In this document: positions 26,468-34,280 of the stretch, one piece after another
Layout of the letters: each line of letters starts with the position of its first letter
Numbering within the stretch: position 1 is the first letter of the stretch
Assembly: GCA_902800625.1 (NCBI GenBank)
Contig: CADCFG010000039.1
Coordinates: 695 to 56,309 of the forward strand
DNA length: 55,615 nucleotides
Source of the DNA: an uncultured Eubacteriales bacterium
GTDB lineage: Bacteria > Bacillota > Clostridia > Christensenellales > Aristaeellaceae
Direction of reading: 5' to 3'
Notes under the pieces: generated by a model
Seen by the model: only the letters and a program-made list of their open reading frames with translations
What the model was told of the DNA's origin: nothing
The model's database searches: none
Position numbers and translations under genes: made by a program

Positions 26468-28483
26468 ATGTCTGAAAACAAACCCCAGGACCCCAACCTG
26501 AACACGGCGCAGGCCGATGTCGCCGCGGATGTCGAAGCCGTCATGAAGAAATTCGACCGCGAGTCGAACGTGCGCATCTGGACGGGCGTCCCGAAGATCG
26601 TCGTCAGCTGCGTGCTGGTGCTGTTCTCGCTGTTCTGCCTGTATGTCACGCTGTTCGCCAACTTCCTGGAGCAGGTGCGCCTGTCCAGCTTCCTGGGGCT
26701 GGTGATCATCATGGGCTTCCTCACGTTCCCCGTGAAAAAGGGCTATGTGAAGGAAAACCACATGCCCTGGTATGACATCGTGCTGATGGTGGCCGGCGCT
26801 GCGGCCTTCTTCTACTTCACCTTCAACGCCCAGGAGATCGTGGCCATGCGGCCGAAGATGCTGCTGGCGCCCAAATATACGGTGATCGCCGTGGTGGGCA
26901 TCGTGGTGCTCAGCGAGCTGTGCCGCCGCAGCGTGGGCCTGCCGGTGCTGTGCGTGGCGCTGTTCTTCCTGGCCTACACCTTCATCATCAGCAAGCAGAC
27001 GCTTCCCATGGCGGCCCGCCAGCTGTTCTTCACCACCACCGGCGTGCTGGGCACCCCCATCAACGCCTGCTCGAAATTCATCGTGGTGTTCACCATCTTC
27101 GGCGCGTTCCTGGAACGCACCGGCGTGTCCGACTTCTTCATCAACCTGGCCAACAGCATCACCGGTCGCTTCGCGGGCGGCCCGGCGAAGGTGGCCGTCA
27201 TCTCCTCGGCGCTGTGCGGCATGGTGTCCGGCAGCTCCGTGGGCAACACCGTCACCACCGGCTCGGTCACCATCCCGATGATGAAGGAGGCGGCGGCCTC
27301 CACCGGCGGCCAGATCATGCCGCCCATCATGGGCGCGGCTGCCTTCCTGATGGCAGAGATCGTGGGCGTGCCCTACTCCGACATCATCGTGCGCGCCATC
27401 CTGCCCGCGGTGCTGTACTTCCTGGGCATCTTTATCGCCGTGCACCTGGAGGCCAAGAAGCTGGGCCTGAAGGGCATCGACCGGAACCTGCTGCCCCGGA
27501 TGCGCAGCCTCATCAAGCAGACCTACATGCTGATGCCGCTGATCATACTGATCTACCTGGTGTCCACCAACAGCCGCACCATGCAGTTCTCCGCGGCCAT
27601 CGCCATCATCGCCACCATCGTGGTGGGCGTCATCAACAACATCGTGGACTACTTCGCCACCAGCAAGAAGTCCGGCGCCTCCGCCAGCGCGGGCGGCGCG
27701 CTGTCCGCGGCGGTGGGCGCGAAGGGCGGCTTCACCGCCAAGAGCATCTTCGACGCGCTGGAGTCCGGCGGCCGCAGCTGCATCACCGTGGCCGTGGCCT
27801 GCGGCATGGCCGGCATCATCACCGGCTGCCTGACCATCACCGGCCTGGCCAGTCAGATGATCAACGGCATCGTGTCGCTCACCCAGTCCCCCGCCCTCCA
27901 GGGCGTGCCCGGGCTGGCGCTGCTGCTGGGCCTGCTCCTGACCATGCTGTGCTGCATCGTGCTGGGCATGGGCGTGCCCACCACGGCCACCTACTGCATC
28001 ATGGCGGCCACCTGCGCCCCCATCCTGACCAAGATGGGCGTGCCGGTGCTGGCGGCCCACTTCTTCGTGTTCTATTACGGCATCGTGGCGGACATCACGC
28101 CGCCCGTGGCCCTGGCGGCTTACGCCGGCGCGGCCATCGCCAAGGGCAAGCCGATGGCCACCGGCGTGACGGCCACGCGGCTGGCCGTCGGCGCGTTCAT
28201 CATCCCCTTCGTGTTCGCCGCCAGCCCGGCGCTGCTGTTCATCGACACGGTGTGGTATGAGGTCATACTGATCGCCATCACCGCTACCATCGGCATGTTT
28301 GGCGTGGCCGCGGGCCTGTCTGGCTACCTGCTGGTGAATATGAACATCCTGGAGCGCCTGCTGCTGATCGGCGGCGGCCTGGCGCTGATCATCCCCGGCA
28401 CGCTCACCGACTTCATCGGCCTGGGCCTGATCGCCCTGGGGCTGGTGCTGCAGCTGCCGAGGCGGAAGAAGGCCGCGGCATAG
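26468..28483 (+). CDS. TRAP transporter fused permease (4TM plus 12TM)
   Basis: This is a 671-residue integral membrane protein. After a 35-residue hydrophilic N-terminus come about four helices of the small DctQ-like subunit (45-150), then the large DctM-like subunit. Conserved parts are GAFLERTGVSDFFINL, the SALCGMVSGSSVGNTVTTG loop, MPPIMGAAAFLMAE, a long hydrophilic insertion near 390-420, LGMGVPTTATYCIMA, and DITPPVALAAYAGA. Such fusions pair with TAXI binding proteins, as encoded just upstream. GAAGGAGG precedes ATG 26468. The pair imports an unidentified organic anion with a sodium or proton gradient. Its end overlaps the left arm of a bidirectional terminator. Confidence 0.93.
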   Translation: MSENKPQDPNLNTAQADVAADVEAVMKKFDRESNVRIWTGVPKIVVSCVLVLFSLFCLYVTLFANFLEQVRLSSFLGLVIIMGFLTFPVKKGYVKENHMPWYDIVLMVAGAAAFFYFTFNAQEIVAMRPKMLLAPKYTVIAVVGIVVLSELCRRSVGLPVLCVALFFLAYTFIISKQTLPMAARQLFFTTTGVLGTPINACSKFIVVFTIFGAFLERTGVSDFFINLANSITGRFAGGPAKVAVISSALCGMVSGSSVGNTVTTGSVTIPMMKEAAASTGGQIMPPIMGAAAFLMAEIVGVPYSDIIVRAILPAVLYFLGIFIAVHLEAKKLGLKGIDRNLLPRMRSLIKQTYMLMPLIILIYLVSTNSRTMQFSAAIAIIATIVVGVINNIVDYFATSKKSGASASAGGALSAAVGAKGGFTAKSIFDALESGGRSCITVAVACGMAGIITGCLTITGLASQMINGIVSLTQSPALQGVPGLALLLGLLLTMLCCIVLGMGVPTTATYCIMAATCAPILTKMGVPVLAAHFFVFYYGIVADITPPVALAAYAGAAIAKGKPMATGVTATRLAVGAFIIPFVFAASPALLFIDTVWYEVILIAITATIGMFGVAAGLSGYLLVNMNILERLLLIGGGLALIIPGTLTDFIGLGLIALGLVLQLPRRKKAAA

Positions 28484-28527
28484 GCGCACAAAAAAAGAAC
28501 CCGGAAGGGTTCTTTTTTTGTGCGCCT
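28482..28527. terminator. Bidirectional terminator between convergent genes
   Basis: A perfect 21-base inverted repeat (28482-28502 and 28507-28527, loop GGAA) contains A and T runs so that each strand ends in a T tract. The TRAP permease stop codon overlaps the left arm and the CYTH stop codon overlaps the right arm. Confidence 0.93.
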
Positions 28528-29038
28528 AAATCTCCTCGTAGATCACATTCTCCGCCAGGCTGCGGTTCTTGTAGGCCGGATTGTCGCTCACATCGCGGAT
28601 GATGTGCACGTACTCCGGTATGGCCGCGCCCTCGTCCTCGCGCTCCAGCTCGATCTCCATGATGGCCCGGTCCTTCCAGAAGGGATAGATGTCGAACTCC
28701 AGCACATGGCCCTGGTAGGGGATGCGATAGCGGGTCTTGCCCAGGGGCTTGCAGCCGGGCTGCATTTCGTGGGACAGGCGGATGTACTCCATCTGGTCGA
28801 TCTCGCCCTCATCCTCCTCGTTCTTCACGCTGGACAGGTGCCGCTTGAAGGTCTTGTAGTACCGGATCTGGCCGCCCGTGACCACCTGGCGGATGCGCCG
28901 GGTCTCCCCCGGGCCGGAGACGGTCAGGTAGATCTGCACGATCTCCCACTGCTCCACGCCCTTTTGCTTCAGCAGCGTGGGGATGTCCGGGTAGCGGATC
29001 AGGTACTTCCGCTCGATCTCATAGTGCTTGCCGTTCAT
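28526..29038 (-). CDS. CYTH-domain triphosphatase-like protein
   Basis: This is a 170-residue CYTH domain. The signature ExExK is at residues 7-11 (EIERK), followed by alternating charged strands typical of the triphosphate tunnel fold (RRIRQV, RYYKTFKRH, KTRYRIPY, LEFDIYPF, MEIELE). Family members hydrolyse inorganic triphosphate or organic triphosphates such as thiamine triphosphate with a divalent metal. ATG 29038 is preferred, since GGGGAGGA directly abuts ATG 29044 but lies seven bases from 29038. The fold is the same superfamily as the VTC polymerase at 14490, so a link with polyphosphate metabolism is possible but not shown. surE lies upstream, 24 bases away on the same strand, and may share its transcript. 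Confidence 0.85.
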   Translation of the reverse strand: MNGKHYEIERKYLIRYPDIPTLLKQKGVEQWEIVQIYLTVSGPGETRRIRQVVTGGQIRYYKTFKRHLSSVKNEEDEGEIDQMEYIRLSHEMQPGCKPLGKTRYRIPYQGHVLEFDIYPFWKDRAIMEIELEREDEGAAIPEYVHIIRDVSDNPAYKNRSLAENVIYEEI

Positions 29039-29062
29039 ATCCATTCCTCCCCGTGATGGGAA

Positions 29063-29824
29063 TCACAGTTTGATGCCATTCAGTTCGTCGTCCGGCGCGT
29101 TCAGCCTGAAGTCCCAGGTCAGCTTCGTCAGGCTGCACCAGCCCCTCTCGCACAGCCCCACATCCCACTTCGGGCCGTCCATGGGCGGGAAGTCGACATT
29201 GCCGTACAGCCAGCCGCCGTCGTCGGCTTGGGTGAAGACGGGGTCGTTCAAAAACACCGGGGCCAGCGTCGCCGGCGCGATGCCCTTCAGCTGCTCATAG
29301 GGCAGCGCGGGCACGTTCAGGTTGTACAGCACGCCCCTGGGCAGCGGGTGCGCGGGCACCCACTCGGCCACCCGCAGCGCCGCCCGGGCCGCGGGGGCGT
29401 AGTCCTCCCTCGCCGTCCCGTGGGGGTCGAAATACAGCGACACCGCCAGCGCCTGTACGCCCGCCATGGCGGCCTCCATCGCCGCGCCCACCGTGCCCGA
29501 ATAGACGCAGGCGCCGCCCGCGTTCATGCCCCGGTTGATGCCTGAGACCGCCAGATCGAGCTTTGCCTGCCGCCTGACCAGGAACACCCCCAGCGAGGCG
29601 CAGTCCGAGGGCGTGCCGTCGCAGGCCCAGGCCGCCTTTGCGCCGGGATAATCCACCGGCTCAGCCCGCAGCGCCCGGTCGAAGGTGCCGCCATGGCTGA
29701 CGGCGGAGCGCTCCCGGTTCGGCGCGCAGATGTACGCCCCGTGGCCCGCCGCGCTGAACGCGTCCGCCAGGGCCTTGAGACCCGGCGCGCGGATGCCGTC
29801 GTCGTTGGTGAGAAGTATGTTCAT
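29063..29824 (-). CDS. surE: 5'/3'-nucleotidase SurE
   Basis: This is a 253-residue SurE phosphatase. The N-terminal metal site LLTNDDGIRAPG (Asp8, Asp9), the Ser loop RSAVSHGGTF, and SGINRGMNAGG with the metal-ligand Asn are all present, as is YSGTVGAAMEA. SurE dephosphorylates nucleoside monophosphates and, in E. coli, also short-chain polyphosphate. GAGAGGG precedes ATG 29824. The downstream CYTH gene follows closely on the same strand, which makes a two-gene phosphate-ester salvage unit plausible. A GC-rich palindrome and a TAGGGAG array lie between surE and the LysR gene upstream. Confidence 0.93.
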   Translation of the reverse strand: MNILLTNDDGIRAPGLKALADAFSAAGHGAYICAPNRERSAVSHGGTFDRALRAEPVDYPGAKAAWACDGTPSDCASLGVFLVRRQAKLDLAVSGINRGMNAGGACVYSGTVGAAMEAAMAGVQALAVSLYFDPHGTAREDYAPAARAALRVAEWVPAHPLPRGVLYNLNVPALPYEQLKGIAPATLAPVFLNDPVFTQADDGGWLYGNVDFPPMDGPKWDVGLCERGWCSLTKLTWDFRLNAPDDELNGIKL

Positions 29825-29849
29825 AAGCCCTCTCGTTTTATCGTGGATG

Positions 29850-29870
29850 GGGGCGCCGCAACGGCGCCCC
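29850..29870. repeat. Dispersed GC-rich palindrome
   Basis: GGGGCGCCG (29850-29858) and CGGCGCCCC (29862-29870) pair around CAA. It is similar in kind to the palindromes at 10121 and 12376. Confidence 0.6.
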
Positions 29871-29890
29871 TACAGGAACGCGGCAGCGGC

Positions 29891-29953
29891 TTTCCCTGCT
29901 CCCTATTCCCTACTCCCTGGTCCCTACTCCCTACTCCCTGATCCCTAATCCCC
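29891..29953 (-). repeat. TAGGGAG heptamer array overlapping the LysR stop codon
   Basis: Read on the minus strand, which is the sense strand of the LysR gene, the array is a run of TAGGGA(G/A/T) units with small variations. It begins with the TAG stop codon of the gene (29945-29947) and runs about 55 bases downstream. Four or more GGG runs make G-quadruplex formation in the transcript or DNA possible. Confidence 0.8.
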
Positions 29954-30856
29954 CGCGTTCTTGAACACCCGCACGGATTCGTTGTAGATCTTCACGATGT
30001 CCTGCAGGATGTCGGCATGGCGGAAGCTCTTGTGGTAGAGTATGTTCATCTCCCGGATCATGCTCAGGTTCTCGATGGGCAGCACGGTCATCTTGCCCTT
30101 CTTCAGCTCGTCCATGCAGGCGCTGCGGGGCAGGATGGACACGCCGTAGTTGCGGCGCACCAGGTCCTTGATGGTGGCGATGTTGTCCACCTCCAGGGTG
30201 ACGTTGAACTCGTCGATGGAGATGTTGCGGCTCTCCAGGTGGGCGGCGAACAGGTTGCGCGTGCCGGAGCTGGGCAGGCGCAGGATCAGCCGCTCGCGCT
30301 TCAGCTCGTCCAGCGTGACGATGCTCTTGCGGGACAGCGGGCTCTCGTTGGACACGGCGCAGACCAGGAAGTCGGTGTCCAGCATGATGGAGTTGATGCT
30401 CTCATCCTGCACCGCGCCCTCCACGATAGCGATATCGATCTTATAGTTCTTCAGCATCGCATAAAGATTATTAATCGTGTCGGTCTGGATCGTGATGCTC
30501 ACGTTCTCGTTCTGCTCGGCATACTTCGCCAGCACCTCCGTGACCACGTTGCTCTCGGAGGTATGGGTGACGCCCACGCGGAGCCGGTCGATGGACCGCT
30601 GCTGGTCCCGCAGAGCCTGCTGCAGGTTCTGGTACAGCGACACCACGCGCTCGGCGTACTCGATCACCAGCTTGCCGTCCGGCGTTGGGCGGATCTTGCC
30701 GCCGCTGCGCACGAACAGGCTGATGCCCATTTCCTTCTCAATCTGCTTGATGTGCTGGCTCACGGCGGGCTGCGTCAGAGAGAGCTGCTCCGCCGCCCGC
30801 GTGTAGTTGCCGGTCTCGTTCACCTTTAACAGCGTCAACAGCTTCACGTCAATCAT
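29945..30856 (-). CDS. LysR-family transcriptional regulator
   Basis: This is a 303-residue regulator. Residues 1-60 are the winged helix-turn-helix (FTLLKV-like start, NYTRAAEQLSLTQPAVSQHIKQIEKEMGISLF), followed by the linker helix and the two-lobe effector domain (about 90-295). ATG 30856 follows GGAGGG; an ATG 15 bases upstream overlaps that site. Its position upstream of surE suggests neither a clear regulon nor autoregulation target; the fba gene upstream on the same strand ends in its own terminator at 30973-31008. The effector domain contains no diagnostic ligand motif that I recognise. The stop codon is the first unit of a TAGGGAG array. Confidence 0.9.
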   Translation of the reverse strand: MIDVKLLTLLKVNETGNYTRAAEQLSLTQPAVSQHIKQIEKEMGISLFVRSGGKIRPTPDGKLVIEYAERVVSLYQNLQQALRDQQRSIDRLRVGVTHTSESNVVTEVLAKYAEQNENVSITIQTDTINNLYAMLKNYKIDIAIVEGAVQDESINSIMLDTDFLVCAVSNESPLSRKSIVTLDELKRERLILRLPSSGTRNLFAAHLESRNISIDEFNVTLEVDNIATIKDLVRRNYGVSILPRSACMDELKKGKMTVLPIENLSMIREMNILYHKSFRHADILQDIVKIYNESVRVFKNAGD

Positions 30857-30972
30857 GGCAGTTCCCTCCATTATTTAATATTATTCCCTGCGGCATCGTG
30901 ATAATGGCCGCTTATCCTCTTTCATATTAACATACTTAACAATAAAGTGCAATAGACAGCGGGCATGTTTTG

Positions 30973-31010
30973 CAAAAAAAGAAGGGCGCGCCTTATCAGA
31001 CGCGCCCTCC
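30973..31010 (-). terminator. Terminator after fructose-bisphosphate aldolase
   Basis: AGGGCGCG (30983-30990) pairs with CGCGCCCT (31001-31008). On the minus strand the stem is followed by TCTTTTTTTGC. Confidence 0.9.
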
Positions 31011-31027
31011 AGGGGTCGACCGGTGGT

Positions 31028-32011
31028 TTAGGCCTTGCCGTCGCAGCCCAGGACGTCGACCAGCTTGTGCTCGACCATTTCCTTGATGGCGATGCGGGCG
31101 GGCTTCAGGTACTGGCGGGGATCGAAATGATCCGGATGCTCCGCGAAATGCTTGCGGATGCAGGCGGTCATGGCCAGGCGCAGGTCAGAGTCGATGTTGA
31201 TCTTGCAGACCGCGCCGCGGGCAGCCTGACGCAGCTGCTCCTCGGGGATGCCGACGGCGTCGGGCATCTTGCCGCCGTTCTCGTTGATGATCTTCACGAA
31301 CTCCTGCGGCACGGAGGAAGAGCCGTGCAGCACGATCGGGAAGCCGGGCAGGCGCTTGGCGACCTCGTCCAGGATGTCGAAGCGCAGCGGCGGGGGCACC
31401 AGGATGCCCTTTTCGTTTCGGGTGCACTGCTCGGCCTTGAACTTGTAGGCACCGTGAGAGGTGCCGATGGCGATGGCCAGGGAGTCGCAGCCGGTCTCCT
31501 CGACGAAGTGCTGCACGTCCTCGGGACGGGTGTAGCTGGAATCCTCAGCGGAGACGTTGACCTCGTCCTCGACGCCGGCCAGAGTGCCCAGCTCGGCCTC
31601 GACGACCACGCCGTGGTCGTGGGCGTACTCGACGACCTGCTTGGTGATCTTGATGTTCTCCTCGATGGGCAGGCCGCTCTTATCGATCATGACGGAGGTG
31701 AAGCCGCCGTCGATGCAGCTCTTGCACAGCTCGAAGGAATCGCCGTGGTCCAGGTGGACGACGATGGGCAGGTCGAAGCCCGCAGTCTGCTCGGCGTCCT
31801 CGATGGCGGCCCGGATCAGGTGCATCAGGTACACGTGCTTGGCATAGGCGCGAGCGCCCTTGGAGACCTGCAGGATCAGCGGGGCGCGCTTTTCGATGGC
31901 GGCCTCGGTGATGCCCTGGATGATCTCCATGTTGTTCACGTTGAAAGCGCCGATGGCGTAGCCGCCATTGTAAGCTTTCTTGAACATCTCGGTGGAAGTA
32001 ACAAGAGCCAT
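31028..32011 (-). CDS. fba: Class II fructose-1,6-bisphosphate aldolase
   Basis: This is a 327-residue zinc-dependent aldolase of glycolysis and gluconeogenesis, splitting fructose 1,6-bisphosphate into dihydroxyacetone phosphate and glyceraldehyde 3-phosphate. Catalytic Asp88 and zinc ligand His89 lie in VVHLDHGD. Further ligands and phosphate loops are EAELGTLAG, the IGTSHGAYKF His, LHGSSSVP and KINIDSDLR. The ATG at 32011 has AGGAG eight bases upstream; a GTG nine bases further out overlaps the site. The promoter is TTGATT (32066-32071), 17 bases, TATAAT (32043-32048). It is a single-gene transcript with its own terminator. Confidence 0.96.
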   Translation of the reverse strand: MALVTSTEMFKKAYNGGYAIGAFNVNNMEIIQGITEAAIEKRAPLILQVSKGARAYAKHVYLMHLIRAAIEDAEQTAGFDLPIVVHLDHGDSFELCKSCIDGGFTSVMIDKSGLPIEENIKITKQVVEYAHDHGVVVEAELGTLAGVEDEVNVSAEDSSYTRPEDVQHFVEETGCDSLAIAIGTSHGAYKFKAEQCTRNEKGILVPPPLRFDILDEVAKRLPGFPIVLHGSSSVPQEFVKIINENGGKMPDAVGIPEEQLRQAARGAVCKINIDSDLRLAMTACIRKHFAEHPDHFDPRQYLKPARIAIKEMVEHKLVDVLGCDGKA

Positions 32012-32042
32012 ATCAAACACTCCTTTATATTAGGCTGGATTA

Positions 32043-32071
32043 ATTATACCAGCTACCGGGGATAAAATCAA
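32043..32071 (-). promoter_or_regulatory. fba promoter
   Basis: The minus strand carries TTGATT (32066-32071), 17 bases, and a perfect TATAAT (32043-32048), 32 bases before the start codon. Confidence 0.82.
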
Positions 32072-32104
32072 GCAGTATTTTTGTCGCAGGCGAAATGAAT
32101 GGCC

Positions 32105-32128
32105 ACAAAGCATGGCAAGCCCGGCCAT
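32105..32128 (-). terminator. Hairpin after the secreted acidic protein gene
   Basis: AGCCCGGCC and GGCCGGGCCT pair around ATA at about 32118-32139. There is no long T run, so termination strength is doubtful. Confidence 0.4.
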
Positions 32129-32169
32129 AGGCCGGGCCTGTCATCGAAAGCGCGATTTCGCGCCTGTCC

Positions 32170-33027
32170 TTACTGTCCCTTCTCAAACACCATCTCGTCC
32201 TGGCCGGGGGTCTCCTTGAAGTCCGTCCAGGTGAGGGTGCCGTCCTCGTTCAGCACGAAGGACGCCGCGCCATCGTCAAAGACGAGCTCCTCGTCAACGA
32301 TATCGCCGTCCTCGCCGTAGGTGATGTTGTACTTCTCGCCGGTCTCCAGGCTGGTCAGCGCGCCGGAAACCTCGTCATAGGTGCACTCATATTCCCACAC
32401 CGTGGATTCAGTGGCGCTGCTGCCCCACTCGATCGTGCAGTGAACCTCGTCGCCCTCATCGCTGACGACCAGCACCGCGCGGCCGGCGACCCACATGCCT
32501 TCAAAGGCGGCGACGGGGCTGTCGCCATCCTGCGCCTCCTCCTCGTCCGCTTCGGCCTCGGAATCCTCCGCCAGTGCGGTGTAGTAGTCGTCCTGGTTCA
32601 CCAGTTCGATCCGCTCCAGGATGGCATCGCCGCCGTCCGCATCGTCGATCACGTCCAGCAGGAAGTAGGCGGAAGTGCCCACGGAGAGCACGTAGTAGGT
32701 GCCGTCGTCCGCCACGTAGCAGACGCCGTTTTCGATCTCCCGGCAGCTTTCGCTCCTCTGGGCCTCGGCGAGGTACTCCTCATAGACCTCCTTGTCCAGC
32801 GTCAGGCCGATGGCGCTGGCGGGTTCGTCGTCGTTGACTTCGCCGTCGTACAGGTAAAGCGCGCCGGGCGCGAACTCCACCGACCAGCCGCCAGACAGGT
32901 CCACCGTGGCGATGACGGCCTGGGCCTCCCCATCCAGGACGGCAGTGGCGGTCGGCCTGCCCTCGGCCACTGCGCCCATCGCCAGCAACAGGCAGAGCGC
33001 CAGCAGCGCGGAAATCAATTTCTTCAT
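32170..33027 (-). CDS. Secreted acidic protein with lipocalin-like repeats, function unknown
   Basis: This is a 285-residue protein with a signal peptide (about 1-22, MKKLISALLALCLLLAMG, cleavage near AEG). The mature protein is very acidic, with an Asp/Glu-rich linker near residues 155-170 that separates two beta-rich parts. The second part (about 172-285) has the pattern FEGMWVAGRAVLVV, VHCTIEWGSSATESTVWEYECTY, LTSLETGEKYNI, GAASFVLNEDGTLTWTDF, reminiscent of small lipocalin-like beta-barrels in secreted Clostridia proteins. ATG 33027 follows GGAGG with nine bases. The promoter is TTGACG (33085-33090), 17 bases, TATACT (33062-33067). I do not recognise a specific family. Confidence 0.7.
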   Translation of the reverse strand: MKKLISALLALCLLLAMGAVAEGRPTATAVLDGEAQAVIATVDLSGGWSVEFAPGALYLYDGEVNDDEPASAIGLTLDKEVYEEYLAEAQRSESCREIENGVCYVADDGTYYVLSVGTSAYFLLDVIDDADGGDAILERIELVNQDDYYTALAEDSEAEADEEEAQDGDSPVAAFEGMWVAGRAVLVVSDEGDEVHCTIEWGSSATESTVWEYECTYDEVSGALTSLETGEKYNITYGEDGDIVDEELVFDDGAASFVLNEDGTLTWTDFKETPGQDEMVFEKGQ

Positions 33028-33061
33028 TCCCAAGTCCTCCTTTAATCAAGATGATAATGTG

Positions 33062-33090
33062 AGTATAGCATAGCCCGCAGGGGGCGTCAA
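33062..33090 (-). promoter_or_regulatory. Promoter of the secreted acidic protein gene
   Basis: The minus strand carries TTGACG, 17 bases, TATACT. The hexamers and spacing are identical to those of the divergent promoter at 33146-33174. Confidence 0.8.
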
Positions 33091-33145
33091 GCCATGGCAT
33101 CACAGGAAAATAACGCTCCCGCGGCCTTTCTTAATGCCTTTGGGT

Positions 33146-33194
33146 TTGACGAAAGGGGCAAAGAGGGGTATACTGTATACATTCTATAGAATGG
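33146..33194 (+). promoter_or_regulatory. Promoter with two palindromic operator candidates
   Basis: TTGACG (33146-33151), 17 bases, TATACT (33169-33174). The palindrome GTATACTGTATAC (33168-33180) covers the -10 box, and ATTCTATAGAAT (33181-33192) covers the expected transcript start. The second palindrome, in its context ACATTCTATAGAATGG, matches 14 of 16 bases of ACATTCTATCGAATGT at 55600-55615. Both positions are ideal for a repressor. Confidence 0.65.
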
Positions 33195-33223
33195 ATAATT
33201 GTCGCGACAGGAGGGATGGACCG

Positions 33224-33997
33224 TTGAAGCTGGGCATACGCACCGATTTCGTGAACCTGCCGGAGGTGGCGGCGCTGGGCTATGACTACGTGGAGATCCC
33301 CCTGAACGCGCTGGCAGCGCTGCCGGAGGGCGACTTCTGCGACTTCGTGGACTATGTGGAGGGGAATGCCATCCCCGTGCTGGCCTGCGGCGATATGCTG
33401 CCGGACGATCTGCCCATCACCGGGCCGGACGTGAACGCCACGGCGCTGCACGGCTACCTGAAGCACGCGCTGGGTCGCGCCCAGCGGCTGGGTGTGAAGG
33501 TGGCGGCGCTGGACGGCGCGAAGAGCCGCTCGGTGCCCCTGGACGGCGACTTCCCCTTCGCCTGGCGGCAGCTGGGCAACTTCCTCAGGCTCCTGCAGGG
33601 CCACGCCCGGGACGCCGGCATCACCGTGGCGCTGGAGCCGCTGCGCAAGGCGGACTGCAACCTGCTGAACCTGGTGTCCGAGGCCACGCTGATCGCTGGG
33701 CTTTTGCAGCTGGAGAACATCGCCGTGGCGGCCCACTTCGGCCACATGGCCATGGCCAGCGAGCCGCTGAGCGCCCTGAGAAGGGCCGCGCCGCTGCTGA
33801 AGCACGCGTATATCGAAAACGCCCTGACCCGCGCCCTCCCCCGCCCCGGCGACGGCGAGGACTACGGCCGGATGCTGGAGACCCTCTCCGACATCGACTA
33901 CGGCGGCGGCATCACGTTGTGCGGAAGCATCACGGAGACGTTTGTCAAGGACGCGGGGATAGCGCTTCAATATATCCGTCAATTAGGAATTAGGTAG
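33224..33997 (+). CDS. Xylose isomerase-like TIM-barrel protein (sugar phosphate isomerase/epimerase family)
   Basis: This is a 257-residue protein of the AP endonuclease 2/xylose isomerase-like TIM-barrel superfamily. Strand ends fit the family: LGIRTDF at the start, YDYVEIPL, IPVLACGDML, VKVAALDGA, ITVALEPL (a metal-ligand Glu position), AAHFGHM, and the closing GGITLCGS. A TTG start at 33224 is chosen because GGAGGG stands eight bases upstream and the protein then begins directly with the first strand. Members act on sugars or sugar phosphates, as isomerases or epimerases; the substrate is not evident. The gene has a strong promoter with two operator-like palindromes, so it is probably repressed in the absence of an inducer. 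Its stop lies in a TTAGGAAT repeat. Confidence 0.75.
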   Translation: MKLGIRTDFVNLPEVAALGYDYVEIPLNALAALPEGDFCDFVDYVEGNAIPVLACGDMLPDDLPITGPDVNATALHGYLKHALGRAQRLGVKVAALDGAKSRSVPLDGDFPFAWRQLGNFLRLLQGHARDAGITVALEPLRKADCNLLNLVSEATLIAGLLQLENIAVAAHFGHMAMASEPLSALRRAAPLLKHAYIENALTRALPRPGDGEDYGRMLETLSDIDYGGGITLCGSITETFVKDAGIALQYIRQLGIR

Positions 33998-34100
33998 CCG
34001 CTGATTAATTCCCGCATCGATTCTGCGGCGCCTTTTCCGGCATCTGTCTCTTGCAGAATTCTCGATTTACCTCCAGTAAACCTTCGAACATCGTATACTT

Positions 34101-34227
34101 AGGAATTAGGAATGAGGAATTGTTGAGCAAATCCTTGCGGATTTGTTTTCATTCCAAAGCATCTCATTCCCGCGAAATCGTAGAAATCCGTCAGGATTTC
34201 CACCGCCATTCCTCATTCCTGATTCCT
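34101..34227. repeat. 127-base inverted-repeat element upstream of trkA
   Basis: The ends AGGAATTAGGAATGAGGAAT (34101-34120) and its complement at 34208-34227 match 19 of 20 bases. Two inner hairpins (CAAATCC/GGATTTG and GAAATCC/GGATTTC) fill the centre. No gene is inside. It resembles a small non-autonomous element, and the termini are related to the TAGGGAG arrays seen elsewhere. It lies within the 283-base gap between the TIM-barrel gene and trkA. Confidence 0.65.
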
Positions 34228-34280
34228 CATTTCACATTATATCGCAAACATCGGTTTTTACGGTGCAAGGAGGCTTTCGT

